Assembly: GCA_008933635.1 (NCBI GenBank)
Contig: WBUQ01000030.1
Span: forward strand, 1 to 36,667
Direction of reading: 5' to 3'
DNA from: Desulfobulbaceae bacterium
GTDB lineage: Bacteria > Desulfobacterota > Desulfobulbia > Desulfobulbales > Desulfocapsaceae
DNA: 36,667 bases
The notes beneath the pieces were generated by a model. The model ran no database searches and had not been told where the DNA came from. It saw only the letters and a program-made list of their open reading frames with translations. The position numbers and the translations under genes are program-made. Shown here piece by piece: positions 9,511 to 17,919 of the stretch (within the stretch, counting starts at the first letter, position 1; the number at the start of each line of letters is the position of its first letter).

Positions 9511-10599
9511 ATGGTTGTTGACTGGATCAGTCTGAGTCTTGCTCCGGGACTGGGGCTTGCTGGGTTCTGGCGTCTCGTCGAATACTTTGGCAGCCCGGAA
9601 CGAGTGCTTGCAGCCTCACATTCGGAGAGGCTCAAAGTGCAGGGTATTCAGCCGCGCCAAGTTGCCTATCTTGCGTCACCGAGTGAATTGCGGGAGCGGG
9701 CAAAGCGGGAGCTCGATTTTCTCCGGCAGAGAAAATGCCTAGCCCTTGATTACACTGACATATCGTATCCAGAGCTGCTTCGGCAGATCCCTGACCCTCC
9801 TCCGGTGCTGTACCTCCGAGGACAAAAGGAGCTCTTGTCGAGCGCCAGCGTCGCCATCGTTGGATCCCGGGCTGCCACCGCCTACGGCCGCAGAACGTGC
9901 CGTTCACTCGCAACCGAAATTGCGCCATTTCTGACCATCGTATCAGGGATGGCGCTTGGTATTGATACAGAGGCGCATGCCGGAGCTCTTGCCGTCGGCG
10001 GAGGAACCATCGCCGTTCTGGGGACTGGCCTTGATGTTGTATATCCTGAACAGAATCGTCGACTCTTCGAACAGATCGGCGAACGAGGATTACTAATCAG
10101 CGAGTATCCTCTGGGGACCAGCCCCGAAGGTTTTCGCTTCCCCGCCAGGAACAGGATCATTGCCGGTCTCTGTCTTGGCGTGCTGGTCGTTGAAGCGGCA
10201 CGGAAATCCGGGTCACTCATTACCGCCCAGATGGCGCTCGACAATGGTCGGGAGGTTTTTGCGGTCCCCGGACAGATCGATTCATTCAAGAGTGAAGGGA
10301 CGCATTGGCTGTTGAAGCAGGGGGCGAAACTGGTGCAGTCAGCCCAGGACGTCTTCGACGAGTTGCGGATTGAGAGGCAAGAGAGCGACACGGACCGGGG
10401 CAGCGATGAGCAATTCCCTCTTCCCATGGAGCCTGACGCCCTGCAGCTGCTGTCGTACATCGAACCCTATCCCCGAAGCAGAGAGCAAATCGGAGTCGCC
10501 GCCGGTCTGCCGCCCGCCAGACTGAGTCAACTCCTGCTTTTGCTCGAGCTTGACGGCCTTGTCGAAATTCTGCCTGGCGATGCTATCCGAAAACTATAG
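9511..10599 (+). CDS. dprA: DNA-processing protein DprA (Smf)
   Basis: DprA binds incoming single-stranded DNA and loads RecA during transformation. It is also widespread in non-transforming bacteria. The 362-residue protein has an N-terminal SAM-like helical region (WISLSLAPGLGLAGFWRL). The Rossmann-like DprA core shows VAIVGSRAATAYGRR, SGMALGIDTEAHAGAL, TIAVLGTGLDVVYP, ISEYPLGTSP, FPARNRIIAGL and ALDNGREVFAVPG. A C-terminal winged-helix-like segment follows (SREQIGVAAGLPPARLSQLLLLLELDGLVE). All signature motifs are intact. AGGAGAG lies just before the ATG. Downstream is a 9-bp hairpin, then rpe. Confidence 0.95.
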   Translation: MVVDWISLSLAPGLGLAGFWRLVEYFGSPERVLAASHSERLKVQGIQPRQVAYLASPSELRERAKRELDFLRQRKCLALDYTDISYPELLRQIPDPPPVLYLRGQKELLSSASVAIVGSRAATAYGRRTCRSLATEIAPFLTIVSGMALGIDTEAHAGALAVGGGTIAVLGTGLDVVYPEQNRRLFEQIGERGLLISEYPLGTSPEGFRFPARNRIIAGLCLGVLVVEAARKSGSLITAQMALDNGREVFAVPGQIDSFKSEGTHWLLKQGAKLVQSAQDVFDELRIERQESDTDRGSDEQFPLPMEPDALQLLSYIEPYPRSREQIGVAAGLPPARLSQLLLLLELDGLVEILPGDAIRKL

Positions 10600-10610
10600 A
10601 TCGAATTTCC

Positions 10611-10635
10611 CAGGATACTGGCGGGGAGTATCCTG
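10611..10635 (+). other. Intergenic hairpin between dprA and rpe
   Basis: CAGGATACT (10611-10619) and AGTATCCTG (10627-10635) form a perfect 9-bp stem with a 7-base G-rich loop. There is no T-tract after it, so it is not a standard intrinsic terminator. It may stabilise or process an mRNA end between dprA and rpe. Confidence 0.55.
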
Positions 10636-10674
10636 CCAGGCGTCTTCCAATTTCAAAGAGAGTAGGAGATATTG

Positions 10675-11343
10675 ATGCAACGACGGATACAGATCGCCCC
10701 GTCGATCCTGTCAGCTGATTTCACCCGTTTGGGAGACGAAATCAGGGCGGTGGATCGGGCCGGTGCCGACATAATCCACGTAGATGTGATGGATGGTCAT
10801 TTTGTTCCGAACATCACGCTTGGGCCACTGGTGGTAAAGGCTGCCAGAGCTGCCACGGACAGGGTTTTGGATGTTCATCTGATGATATCCGACCCAGATG
10901 CGTATATCGATGCCTTCGCCGAGGCTGGGGCTGATTGGATTACGGTCCACGTTGAAACGGGATACCACTTGCACCGAACGATCTCGCGGATCAAGGATCT
11001 TGGCAAGAAAGCGGGGGTGGTGTTGAACCCGGCTACGTCACTGGCGACTCTGGATTATATCCTTGAGGAAGTTGATCTGGTCATGCTGATGTCGGTTAAT
11101 CCGGGATTTGGCGGACAGTCATTTATTCCTTCCAGTCTGGAAAAGATTCGAACGCTTCGTGCTCGTCTTGATAGTCTCGGCCTTGACGTGGACATCGAGG
11201 TTGATGGCGGCATCAGCCTTGCCACCATCCCTCAGGTGGCTGCAGCGGGAGCGTCCATATTTGTAGCTGGATCAGCAGTTTTCGGCAGCAGCGATTATGC
11301 CTCTACCATTGCACAGTTGAGACGACTGGCGGTCTCATGCTGA
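10675..11343 (+). CDS. rpe: Ribulose-phosphate 3-epimerase
   Basis: Rpe interconverts D-ribulose 5-phosphate and D-xylulose 5-phosphate in the pentose phosphate pathway. The ATG at 10675 (222 residues) is preferred over the TTG one codon upstream, because TAGGAG ends six bases before it. The TIM-barrel signature is complete: IAPSILSADF at the N-terminus, HVDVMDGHFVPN with the catalytic Asp and metal ligands, LDVHLMI, VMLMSVNPGFGGQ, and DIEVDGGI with the second catalytic Asp. The C-terminal phosphate-gripping segment is FVAGSAVFG. It is followed 42 bases later by pgi in the same direction, so the two sugar-phosphate isomerase genes are probably cotranscribed. Confidence 0.97.
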   Translation: MQRRIQIAPSILSADFTRLGDEIRAVDRAGADIIHVDVMDGHFVPNITLGPLVVKAARAATDRVLDVHLMISDPDAYIDAFAEAGADWITVHVETGYHLHRTISRIKDLGKKAGVVLNPATSLATLDYILEEVDLVMLMSVNPGFGGQSFIPSSLEKIRTLRARLDSLGLDVDIEVDGGISLATIPQVAAAGASIFVAGSAVFGSSDYASTIAQLRRLAVSC

Positions 11344-11385
11344 GATACTGCTTCAGAATATGAATTCGGTTTGAGAGGGGTGGCC

Positions 11386-12993
11386 ATGGGGAATGGAAAA
11401 TCTGGCATTTTCGATACGGAAGCGGGCAGATGTTTGCAGCAGCTTGCCCGCCAACCCTATGACCTCACAGCACCGGAATCCCTGACGTCAGGCGGTCGAC
11501 TCGAAAAGTATGTCTGCCGATCGGACAGCCTCCGGCTGTTGTATTCGACACAGCGCGTGACGGATCAGGTGATCGACGCTCTGCAGGAATTGGCTGATGA
11601 ATGCTGTCTGGTTGAACAGTTTCGGCAGATGCGGAGGGGGGCGGTGCTGAATCGTATCGATGGCTGGCCGAGCGAAAACAGGCAGGTTTTGCATACTTCA
11701 TGTCGGGATATTTTTTCTTCATCACCGGCGGAACCTTCTGCGGCAGCTCAGGCGAAGGACAACCTGTCGCAGTTGAAAGACTTTTTGGGAGATTTGGAAA
11801 CAGGCCGTATCAGTAATGCCCTGGGCGAGAAGTTCGATACATTGATCCATGTCGGCATAGGCGGATCTGATCTCGGGCCACGGGCAATATACGAAAGCCT
11901 TCGGGCTTTCGGCAGATCTGACAGGAAGGTTTACTTCATTTCGAATGTGGATCCGGATGATGCCGCCGCCGTGCTTGAGCAGGTCAATCTTGCCACGTCG
12001 CTTGTCGTTATCGTGTCCAAAAGTGGTACCACAATGGAAACCCTAGCCAACGAGCAGATTGTTCGTGAGGTGTTGCGCAGAGCAGATCTCGACCCACGGA
12101 ATCATTGTGTCGCGATAACCGGCGAAGGGAGTCCGATGGACAACCTTGCCTGTTATCTTCGTTCGTTTCATATGTATGATTTCATTGGCGGCCGGTTCAG
12201 TATTACCTCCATGGTCGGGATGGTTACTCTGGGTTTCGCTCTTGGCTATGAAAAGATTTTAGACTTCCTGCAAGGAGCAGCCGAAATCGATCTCCTTGCC
12301 GAAGAGCCGGATATCCGCAGCAATCTTCCTCTGCTGCTGGCTATGCTGGGGGTATGGAACCATACTTTTCTGGGTTACCCGACCCTGGCGGTCCTTCCGT
12401 ATTGCCAAGCCCTGCATCGATTCCCTGCGCACCTGCAGCAATGTGACATGGAAAGCAATGGAAAATCAATAGATCGACTTGGGCGGAAGCTGACCCATCA
12501 ATCAGGCCCAATACTCTGGGGTGAGCCTGGAACTAATGGACAGCACGCCTTTTTTCAGCTGCTGCACCAGGGGACGGAGATTGTTCCAGTGGAGTTCATC
12601 GGATTTCTCCAAAGCCAGCGAGGAATTGATGTCGAAGTGTCGGGAACACTGTCGCAGCAGAAGCTGGTTGCCAATCTCCTTGCGCAGTCTGTTGCCCTCG
12701 CTACAGGAAAGCAGGATGAAAATCCGAACCGGCGGTTCCCTGGTAACCGGCCTTCGTTGCTGCTTATCGCAGAGAGGCTGACACCAGCAGTTATGGGTGC
12801 ATTGCTTGCAGTGTATGAAGCGAAGATTGTTTTTCAAGGATTTACATGGAATATCAATTCGTTTGATCAAGAGGGAGTGCAGTTGGGCAAAGTGCTGGCA
12901 ACGCGTTTTCTAATATGTATGACAGAGGGACAAAAACGCCATGACAGCCTTGAATCCAAGCTTCTCCAGATCGTCCTCGAAAAGGGGTGTTAA
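11386..12993 (+). CDS. pgi: Glucose-6-phosphate isomerase
   Basis: Pgi interconverts glucose 6-phosphate and fructose 6-phosphate. I start at the ATG at 11386 (535 residues), which has GAGAGGGG upstream, rather than at the in-frame TTG at 11371. Both SIS subdomains are visible: HVGIGGSDLGPRAIYESL and VVIVSKSGTTMETLAN. Catalytic elements include DFIGGRFSITSMVG, the Glu in QCDMESNGKS, the His in GTNGQHAFFQLLHQGT and the Lys in SFDQEGVQLGK. The length is that of the bacterial long-form enzyme. It follows rpe directly; 271 bases separate it from dsrA, and that gap holds the dsr promoter. Confidence 0.96.
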   Translation: MGNGKSGIFDTEAGRCLQQLARQPYDLTAPESLTSGGRLEKYVCRSDSLRLLYSTQRVTDQVIDALQELADECCLVEQFRQMRRGAVLNRIDGWPSENRQVLHTSCRDIFSSSPAEPSAAAQAKDNLSQLKDFLGDLETGRISNALGEKFDTLIHVGIGGSDLGPRAIYESLRAFGRSDRKVYFISNVDPDDAAAVLEQVNLATSLVVIVSKSGTTMETLANEQIVREVLRRADLDPRNHCVAITGEGSPMDNLACYLRSFHMYDFIGGRFSITSMVGMVTLGFALGYEKILDFLQGAAEIDLLAEEPDIRSNLPLLLAMLGVWNHTFLGYPTLAVLPYCQALHRFPAHLQQCDMESNGKSIDRLGRKLTHQSGPILWGEPGTNGQHAFFQLLHQGTEIVPVEFIGFLQSQRGIDVEVSGTLSQQKLVANLLAQSVALATGKQDENPNRRFPGNRPSLLLIAERLTPAVMGALLAVYEAKIVFQGFTWNINSFDQEGVQLGKVLATRFLICMTEGQKRHDSLESKLLQIVLEKGC

Positions 12994-13051
12994 GCCTTCC
13001 AATTTGCTGAATGGTTGTTCATTCTGGGCGTGTTCAGCCGAGTAATTTTTA

Positions 13052-13080
13052 TTGACAAATGACATGTACAGCGATATTGT
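13052..13080 (+). promoter_or_regulatory. dsrA promoter: Candidate dsrABD promoter
   Basis: TTGACA (13052-13057), a perfect -35, is followed at 17 bases by TATTGT (13075-13080). The predicted transcript would have a leader of about 178 bases before dsrA. A direct repeat GGTTAA at 13085-13090 and 13097-13102, one helical turn apart, lies at the expected start site and could bind a regulator. Identified by eye. Confidence 0.6.
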
Positions 13081-13152
13081 CGACGGTTAACTGATTGGTT
13101 AAAAGCTAAGTTTTCCCTGTCTTCCCGCGGCTTGAAACAGTGCGATGGCAGG

Positions 13153-13192
13153 CCGGGTGATGAGGATTTGCATCATGTGTTCTCATCGCCGG
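13153..13192 (+). promoter_or_regulatory. Imperfect hairpin in the dsrA leader
   Basis: GGTGATGAG (13156-13164) pairs with CTCATCGCC (13182-13190), one pair being G-U. The stem extends through two more C-G pairs after a single bulged G. The loop is 17 bases. It lies between the predicted promoter and the strong AAAGGAGGA ribosome site of dsrA (13252-13260). It may be a 5'-stabilising or regulatory structure. No T-tract follows, so it is not a clear terminator for pgi. Confidence 0.45.
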
Positions 13193-13264
13193 TCAACGAA
13201 AACTGCTGATAGGTTTTAGAGGTCAACATGGTAGTATTCAAACAGAAATTCAAAGGAGGAATTC

Positions 13265-14545
13265 ATGGCAAAGCATGAGACGCCCTTGTTGGATCAACTG
13301 GAGTCTGGCCCTTGGCCAAGCTTCGTTACCGACATCAAGCGGCAGGCCGAGACCAAGCCGGAGTGCTGGGACATTCTTGGTCAGCTCGAGTTGTCGTACA
13401 AAGACAGAATTACCCACTGGAAGCATGGTGGAATCGTCGGCGTTTTTGGTTACGGCGGCGGTATCGTAGGACGGTACTCGGATGTTCCCAAGCAGTTCCC
13501 AGGGGTTGAGCATTTTCATACAGTGCGTGTCGCCCAGCCGGCATCGAAATACTATTCGACCAAGAATCTCCGTCAGTTGATGGATCTGTGGGAGAAGCAC
13601 GGGTCTGCAGTCACCAACTTCCATGGTTCTACCGGTGACATTATCCTTCTCGGTACCCGTACCGAGAACCTTGAGCCTTTCTTCTGGGATCTGACTCATG
13701 ACATGGGACAGGATCTTGGTGGCTCTGGTTCAAATCTCCGCACCCCGGCCAACTGTATTGGTCAGTCCCGTTGCGAATGGTCGTGTTATGACACCGAGGA
13801 ATGCTGTCACCAGTTGACAATGCGCTATCAGGATGAGATCCATCGCCCTGCTTTCCCGTATAAGTTCAAATTCAAATTCTCCGGTTGCCCGAACGACTGC
13901 GTAGCTGCCATCGCTCGCTCAGATATTGCGGTAATCGGTACCTGGCGCGACAATATCCGCATCGACCAGGCCGCCGTCAAAGAATATATTGCAGGGAATT
14001 ATCCGTCCAATGGTGGTGCTCACAGTGGACGTAACTGGGGAAAATTTGACATCCAGAAAGAAGTTGTCGACCTCTGCCCGACTCAGTGCATGTGGATGGA
14101 AGGCGGTGAGTTGAAGATCGACGATAAGGAATGTACCCGTTGCATGCACTGCATCAACGTAATGCCACGGGCTCTCCGTCCTGGTCTTGATACCGGCGCC
14201 TCTGTCTGTGTTGGAGCCAAGGCACCTATTCTGGATGGCGCTCAGTTCGCAACTCTTATCCTGCCGTTCATAAAAGTATCTGCAGAGAATGAATTCGAAG
14301 AATTGACCGAGTTTATTGAGAAGGTGTGGGATTGGTGGATGGAAGTCGGCAAAAACCGCGAGCGTGTTGGTGAGACCATGCAGCGTGTTGGTCTGCCGAC
14401 CTTCCTCAGCGTTATGGGAGTTGAGCCGATACCGCAGCATGTCAAGGAACCGCGGTCGAACCCATATGTTTTCTGGAAGGACGAAGAGGTTCCTGGTGGT
14501 TTTGAGCGTGATGTCGAGGAATTCCGTCGCCGTCATGCTGCATAA
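13265..14545 (+). CDS. dsrA: Dissimilatory sulfite reductase subunit alpha
   Basis: DsrA forms the alpha2beta2 core of dissimilatory sulfite reductase, which reduces sulfite in the cytoplasm as the last step of sulfate respiration. The 426-residue protein has the siroheme/[4Fe-4S] cysteine sets C164-x5-C170 and C208-x3-C212 (FSGCPNDC). It also has an inserted ferredoxin domain with C271, C290, C293 and C296 (CTRCMHC). The spacing parallels the structurally known Desulfovibrio enzyme. AAAGGAGGA lies five bases before the ATG. Codon choice looks biased, as expected for a very highly expressed gene. The flanking genes dsrB and dsrD and the bacterial reductive-type sequence indicate sulfite reduction rather than sulfur oxidation. 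Confidence 0.98.
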   Translation: MAKHETPLLDQLESGPWPSFVTDIKRQAETKPECWDILGQLELSYKDRITHWKHGGIVGVFGYGGGIVGRYSDVPKQFPGVEHFHTVRVAQPASKYYSTKNLRQLMDLWEKHGSAVTNFHGSTGDIILLGTRTENLEPFFWDLTHDMGQDLGGSGSNLRTPANCIGQSRCEWSCYDTEECCHQLTMRYQDEIHRPAFPYKFKFKFSGCPNDCVAAIARSDIAVIGTWRDNIRIDQAAVKEYIAGNYPSNGGAHSGRNWGKFDIQKEVVDLCPTQCMWMEGGELKIDDKECTRCMHCINVMPRALRPGLDTGASVCVGAKAPILDGAQFATLILPFIKVSAENEFEELTEFIEKVWDWWMEVGKNRERVGETMQRVGLPTFLSVMGVEPIPQHVKEPRSNPYVFWKDEEVPGGFERDVEEFRRRHAA

Positions 14546-14596
14546 TGCGGATAGATCTGATACTTGTAACTAATTATTAATATAAGGAGACTTACC

Positions 14597-15724
14597 ATGG
14601 GTTATAATCCCGATAAACCAATGGACGGTCGTATTTCCGATCTCGGCCCTCCCTACTATGAGCAATTCTTTCCACCTGTCATCAAAGAGAACAAAGGCAA
14701 ATGGATGTGGCATGAAATCCTGCAGCCTGGTGTATTGATGCACAAGTCTGAGACCGGAGCCGAGGTCTACACCGTTCGCGTCGGTTGCGCTCGCCTTATC
14801 ACGTGTGAGTTTGTACGAGAGATTTGTGACATCGCAGACAAGCATTGTGATGGTTTCTTGCGTTTCACCACTCGGAATAATATCGAGTTCATGGTTGATT
14901 CGAAAGCAAAGGTCCAGCCTCTGCTTGATGACCTCGCAAGCCGCGGCAACAAATTTCCGGTAGGTGGTACTGGTGCCGGCGTGACGAATATCGTCCACAC
15001 TCAAGGGTGGGTACATTGCCATACTCCGGCTACTGATGCCTCAGGCGTTGTCAAAGCTGTCATGGATGAACTGTTCGATTATTTCACCTCCATGACTCTT
15101 CCCGCACAATGTCGTATCGCGCTGGCCTGTTGCCTGAATATGTGTGGTGCAGTACATGCATCGGACATCGCTATTCTTGGTATACACCGTAAACCGCCAA
15201 TGATCGATCATAGCAGGATCACTGGTGTTTGTGAGTTACCACTAGCAATCGCCTCTTGTCCTCTTGGGGCTGTTAAGCCTGCCAAGGCCGTTGTTGATGG
15301 AAAGGAAATCAAATCAGTACAGGTAAACGTCGAGCGGTGTATGTTCTGCGGTAACTGCTACACAATGTGCCCTGCAATGCCGCTGGCAGATCCTGAAGGC
15401 GACGGTATTGCTATTCTTGTTGGTGGCAAGGTTTCCAACTCTCGGAGTATGCCCAAGTTTTCTAAACTGGTCATCCCATTCCTGCCGAATACCACTCCTC
15501 GGTGGCCTGAAACAGTCGAGGCCATCAAGAAGATTCTGGAAGCATATGCTAATGGCGCCAACAAATATGAGCGTCTGGGCGAGTGGGCAGAGAGGATCGG
15601 ATGGGAAAAATTCTTCGAGGTGTGCGATATTCCGTTCACTGACAAGAGTATCGACGATTATCGCCTGGCATATGATACCTGGCGTACAAGCACTCAGTTC
15701 AAGTACACCAACCATATTAAGTAG
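14597..15724 (+). CDS. dsrB: Dissimilatory sulfite reductase subunit beta
   Basis: DsrB is the beta subunit that binds the catalytically active siroheme. The 375-residue protein shows the coupled siroheme/[4Fe-4S] cysteines C141 ([11 protein letters not shown]), C178, C179 and C183 ([11 protein letters not shown]). The ferredoxin-domain cysteines are C221 (IASCPLGA) and C248, C251 and C254 ([12 protein letters not shown]). These match the known Desulfovibrio positions with a constant ten-residue offset. AAGGAGA precedes the ATG. It starts 51 bases after dsrA and shares its biased codon use. Between dsrB and dsrD are two hairpins, which probably set different mRNA levels for the downstream gene. 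Confidence 0.98.
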   Translation: MGYNPDKPMDGRISDLGPPYYEQFFPPVIKENKGKWMWHEILQPGVLMHKSETGAEVYTVRVGCARLITCEFVREICDIADKHCDGFLRFTTRNNIEFMVDSKAKVQPLLDDLASRGNKFPVGGTGAGVTNIVHTQGWVHCHTPATDASGVVKAVMDELFDYFTSMTLPAQCRIALACCLNMCGAVHASDIAILGIHRKPPMIDHSRITGVCELPLAIASCPLGAVKPAKAVVDGKEIKSVQVNVERCMFCGNCYTMCPAMPLADPEGDGIAILVGGKVSNSRSMPKFSKLVIPFLPNTTPRWPETVEAIKKILEAYANGANKYERLGEWAERIGWEKFFEVCDIPFTDKSIDDYRLAYDTWRTSTQFKYTNHIK

Positions 15725-15738
15725 TGTGATGTAGAAAG

Positions 15739-15789
15739 GGTCTGACCACTGAAAAGCTGGTCAGACCTACTGGTGCTTTTTGAAGTACC
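15739..15789 (+). promoter_or_regulatory. Tandem hairpins between dsrB and dsrD
   Basis: The first is a perfect 10-bp stem, GGTCTGACCA (15739-15748) with TGGTCAGACC (15758-15767), and a 9-base loop. The second is a 7-bp stem, GGTGCTT (15772-15778) with AAGTACC (15783-15789), and a 4-base loop; it ends seven bases before the dsrD ribosome site TAGGAG (15796-15801). A T5 run lies in the second loop rather than right after the first stem. The pair therefore looks more like a processing or attenuation structure than a full terminator. Confidence 0.7.
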
Positions 15790-15808
15790 CTAAAATAGGA
15801 GATTTGCC

Positions 15809-16051
15809 ATGGCCCTTAGTAAAGAAGAACTGAAAGCTGCAATTTTGGAGAAATGTGAAAAATCTCCTAAGCCTCAGCTGTACGTAAAGGACTTCTACGC
15901 TTGTGATCCTGAGGCCAAGCCAAGAGATGTAAAGAATCTTGCCAATGACTTGGTCAAAGAAGGGAAGCTGATGTTCTGGTCATCTGGCTCCACAACGATG
16001 TACGCGTTGAAGAGTCGCATCAAAAATGAGGAAGGAGAGGGCGGTATTTAA
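15809..16051 (+). CDS. dsrD: DsrD, dissimilatory sulfite reductase-associated protein
   Basis: DsrD is a small winged-helix protein encoded beside dsrAB in sulfate and sulfite reducers. Published work describes it as an activator of DsrAB sulfite reduction rather than a DNA-binding regulator. The 80-residue product is close to the usual size of about 78. It has the family pattern: KEELKAAILEKCEKS, KPQLYVKDFYACDPEAKPRDVKNLANDLVKEGKL and a β-wing with FWSSGSTTMYALK. TAGGAG lies seven bases before the ATG. It is the last gene of the operon and is followed by a strong terminator. Its presence supports the reductive direction of this dsr locus. Confidence 0.96.
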   Translation: MALSKEELKAAILEKCEKSPKPQLYVKDFYACDPEAKPRDVKNLANDLVKEGKLMFWSSGSTTMYALKSRIKNEEGEGGI

Positions 16052-16084
16052 TTCCTTTCAAATACAGTCCTTCCGTATTTTCAG

Positions 16085-16120
16085 AATGGGTATTGAGATG
16101 TTTCTCAATACCCATTTTTT
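16085..16120 (+). terminator. Intrinsic terminator of the dsrABD operon
   Basis: A perfect 14-bp stem (16085-16098 with 16103-16116) with a TGTT loop is followed at once by a T run to 16120. It begins 33 bases after the dsrD stop codon. This is the clearest terminator in the window. Confidence 0.95.
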
Positions 16121-16233
16121 ATTTACCTGAATATTTTTAAAGAAATGTGGGTAAAACGCATCACTTAGTTTCAGGATGTGATGAATCATTGAATTGCATT
16201 ATTAATTTTCCTTTGTTTCATGCGAAATACTAT

Positions 16234-16263
16234 TTGACTCCAAATAGTGCAACTGACTAAGAT
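16234..16263 (+). promoter_or_regulatory. Candidate promoter for the 16.3-16.6 kb transcript
   Basis: TTGACT (16234-16239) and TAAGAT (16258-16263) are spaced by 18 bases. They lie well past the dsrD terminator and point into a region without a convincing ORF. A transcript would start near 16270. Confidence 0.4.
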
Positions 16264-16269
16264 TACAAC

Positions 16270-16575
16270 AAGATAATATCGAATTTGGGAGTGTGCGGAA
16301 CTTCTGCATGCCAAGAAGCTTTCAAATATTTGATGGAACATGTTGTAGGATGCTACCCATCCCCGCGCGGGGGATGGGTGGATGATGGCGAAGAGGCTGT
16401 GTGGCGAAACGTAGAAACTGTTCCTCAATGGTTGAAAGAGTGGAACCAATTCTGTGAGGGGTGGCAGGGTGTATCTGCAGCGTTGTTGCAAGCTGCTTTT
16501 CAGCTGTTTGGGAGCAGCCACGCTGTTGGTTTCATGGACTGGTTAAGCATTGACTGTCTATAAAAATAGACTCCA
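16270..16575 (+). ncRNA. Unrecognised, possibly structured RNA in a gene-free stretch
   Basis: The 530 bases between the dsrD terminator and ahcY contain no ORF with a ribosome site; a 92-codon frame opens only with TTG at 16285 and lacks a Shine-Dalgarno sequence. Several helices are visible instead. A 12-bp stem pairs 16353-16364 with 16370-16381 around a GCGCG loop. A nested stem pairs TTCCTCA (16421-16427) with TGAGGGG (16455-16461) and TGGTT (16429-16433) with AACCA (16444-16448). A GCAGC/GCTGC hairpin lies near 16477-16496. A GTCTAT/ATAGAC hairpin at 16556-16571 may mark the end. A promoter-like sequence is upstream. I cannot match it to 6S, RNase P, SRP or tmRNA. Strand and ends are inferred. 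Confidence 0.4.
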
Positions 16576-16587
16576 CTAATCAGAGTA

Positions 16588-17886
16588 TCAGTATCGGTAA
16601 TATTCGGGTTTGTACGGGCCATCCACCTCAACCCCAATGTACTTGGCTTGTTCTTTGGTGAGGCGGGTTAATTGAACGCCAATCTTCTTCAGATGCATGG
16701 AAGCAACCATTTCATCCAGTTTTTTAGGCAGAAAGTAAACCTTGTTTTCATACTTTTCAGAGTTGTTCCACAGTTCTATTTGCGCTAGTACCTGATTCGA
16801 AAAGGAATTGCTCATTACAAAACTAGGATGACCAGTAGCGCATCCGAGGTTAACGAGTCGTCCCTCGGCAAGGATGATAACGCGTTTCCCGTCGGGAAAA
16901 ATAACATGGTCAACCTGCGGTTTGATATTTTCCCAAGGCAGGTCTCGGATACTGGCAATATCGATCTCTGAGTCGAAGTGGCCTATATTGCAGACTATGG
17001 ACTGATTTGGCATCTTCTCCATGTGGGCACGGGTAATAACTTTCAGATTCCCTGTGCAGGTAACGAAGATATTGCCATAGGCACAGGCATCATCCATCGT
17101 TACAACTTTGTATCCTTCCATGGCAGCCTGGAGGGCGCAGATAGGGTCGATTTCGGTGACGAACACTGTCGCACCCATTCCCCTCAATGCTTGAGCGCAT
17201 CCTTTACCAACGTCTCCATAACCAACTACAACAGCGTTTTTTCCGGCAATCATTACGTCTGTTGCGCGTTTGATGCCATCAATCAATGACTCCCGGCAGC
17301 CGTAGAGGTTGTCGAATTTAGACTTGGTTACAGAGTCGTTAACGTTGATGGCAGGACATTTCAATGTGCCGTTTGTTGCCATTTCATTTAGTCTGTGAAC
17401 ACCTGTTGTCGTTTCTTCGCTTATGCCGCGTACGTGAACAATCTCTTCGCAATACTTCTGGTGCATGACCAGAGTAAGGTCACCGCCATCATCAAGAATC
17501 ATGTTCGGCCGCCATCCATCGGGGCCAAAAATCGTCTGATCTATACACCACCAGAATTCTTCTTCTGTCTCACCTTTCCATGCGAAAGTTGGAATCCCTT
17601 CAGCGGCGACTGCAGCGGCTGCATGATCCTGGGTTGAAAAAATATTGCAGCTCGACCACCGTAGCTCTGCGCCCAGGGATTTGAGTGTCTCCATGAGAAC
17701 TGCCGTTTGGATTGTCATATGCAGGCAGCCGGCAATGCGGGCTCCCTTGAGAGGTTGCCTGCTTGAATATTCCTCACGAATTGCCATGAGACCTGGCATT
17801 TCGGTTTCTGCAATAGCGATCTCTTTGCGTCCCCATTCAGCCAGGGAAATATCTGCAACCTTGTAATCATTAAAGCTCTTATTCAT
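16588..17886 (-). CDS. ahcY: Adenosylhomocysteinase
   Basis: AhcY reversibly hydrolyses S-adenosylhomocysteine to adenosine and homocysteine, removing the inhibitory product of methylations. The 432-residue protein has the family's N-terminal substrate domain ([34 protein letters not shown]), the substrate motif [20 protein letters not shown], and the NAD-binding signature [20 protein letters not shown]. It ends in the conserved C-terminal KPEYYRY, with the Lys and Tyr that reach into the neighbouring subunit's NAD site. It starts 33 bases after the end of metK on the same strand, so the two form an operon that makes SAM and clears SAH. Confidence 0.98.
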   Translation of the reverse strand: MNKSFNDYKVADISLAEWGRKEIAIAETEMPGLMAIREEYSSRQPLKGARIAGCLHMTIQTAVLMETLKSLGAELRWSSCNIFSTQDHAAAAVAAEGIPTFAWKGETEEEFWWCIDQTIFGPDGWRPNMILDDGGDLTLVMHQKYCEEIVHVRGISEETTTGVHRLNEMATNGTLKCPAINVNDSVTKSKFDNLYGCRESLIDGIKRATDVMIAGKNAVVVGYGDVGKGCAQALRGMGATVFVTEIDPICALQAAMEGYKVVTMDDACAYGNIFVTCTGNLKVITRAHMEKMPNQSIVCNIGHFDSEIDIASIRDLPWENIKPQVDHVIFPDGKRVIILAEGRLVNLGCATGHPSFVMSNSFSNQVLAQIELWNNSEKYENKVYFLPKKLDEMVASMHLKKIGVQLTRLTKEQAKYIGVEVDGPYKPEYYRY

Positions 17887-17919
17887 CGATTAACCTCAAC
17901 TTAGCGGAGTAGTATAGTG

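Noticed and set aside
13265-16051. Oxidative (reverse) dsr locus
   Set aside because: dsrD follows dsrB, and no dsrE, dsrF or dsrH genes are present, which fits sulfite reduction rather than sulfur oxidation.
16353-16381. GC-rich palindrome resembling the core of a CRISPR repeat
   Set aside because: Only one copy is present, with no spacers and no cas gene nearby. It is better explained as a stem of a structured RNA.
16285-16563. 92-codon open frame in the gap after dsrD
   Set aside because: It starts with TTG, has no ribosome site and an odd Trp/Gly-rich composition, and overlaps strong RNA helices.
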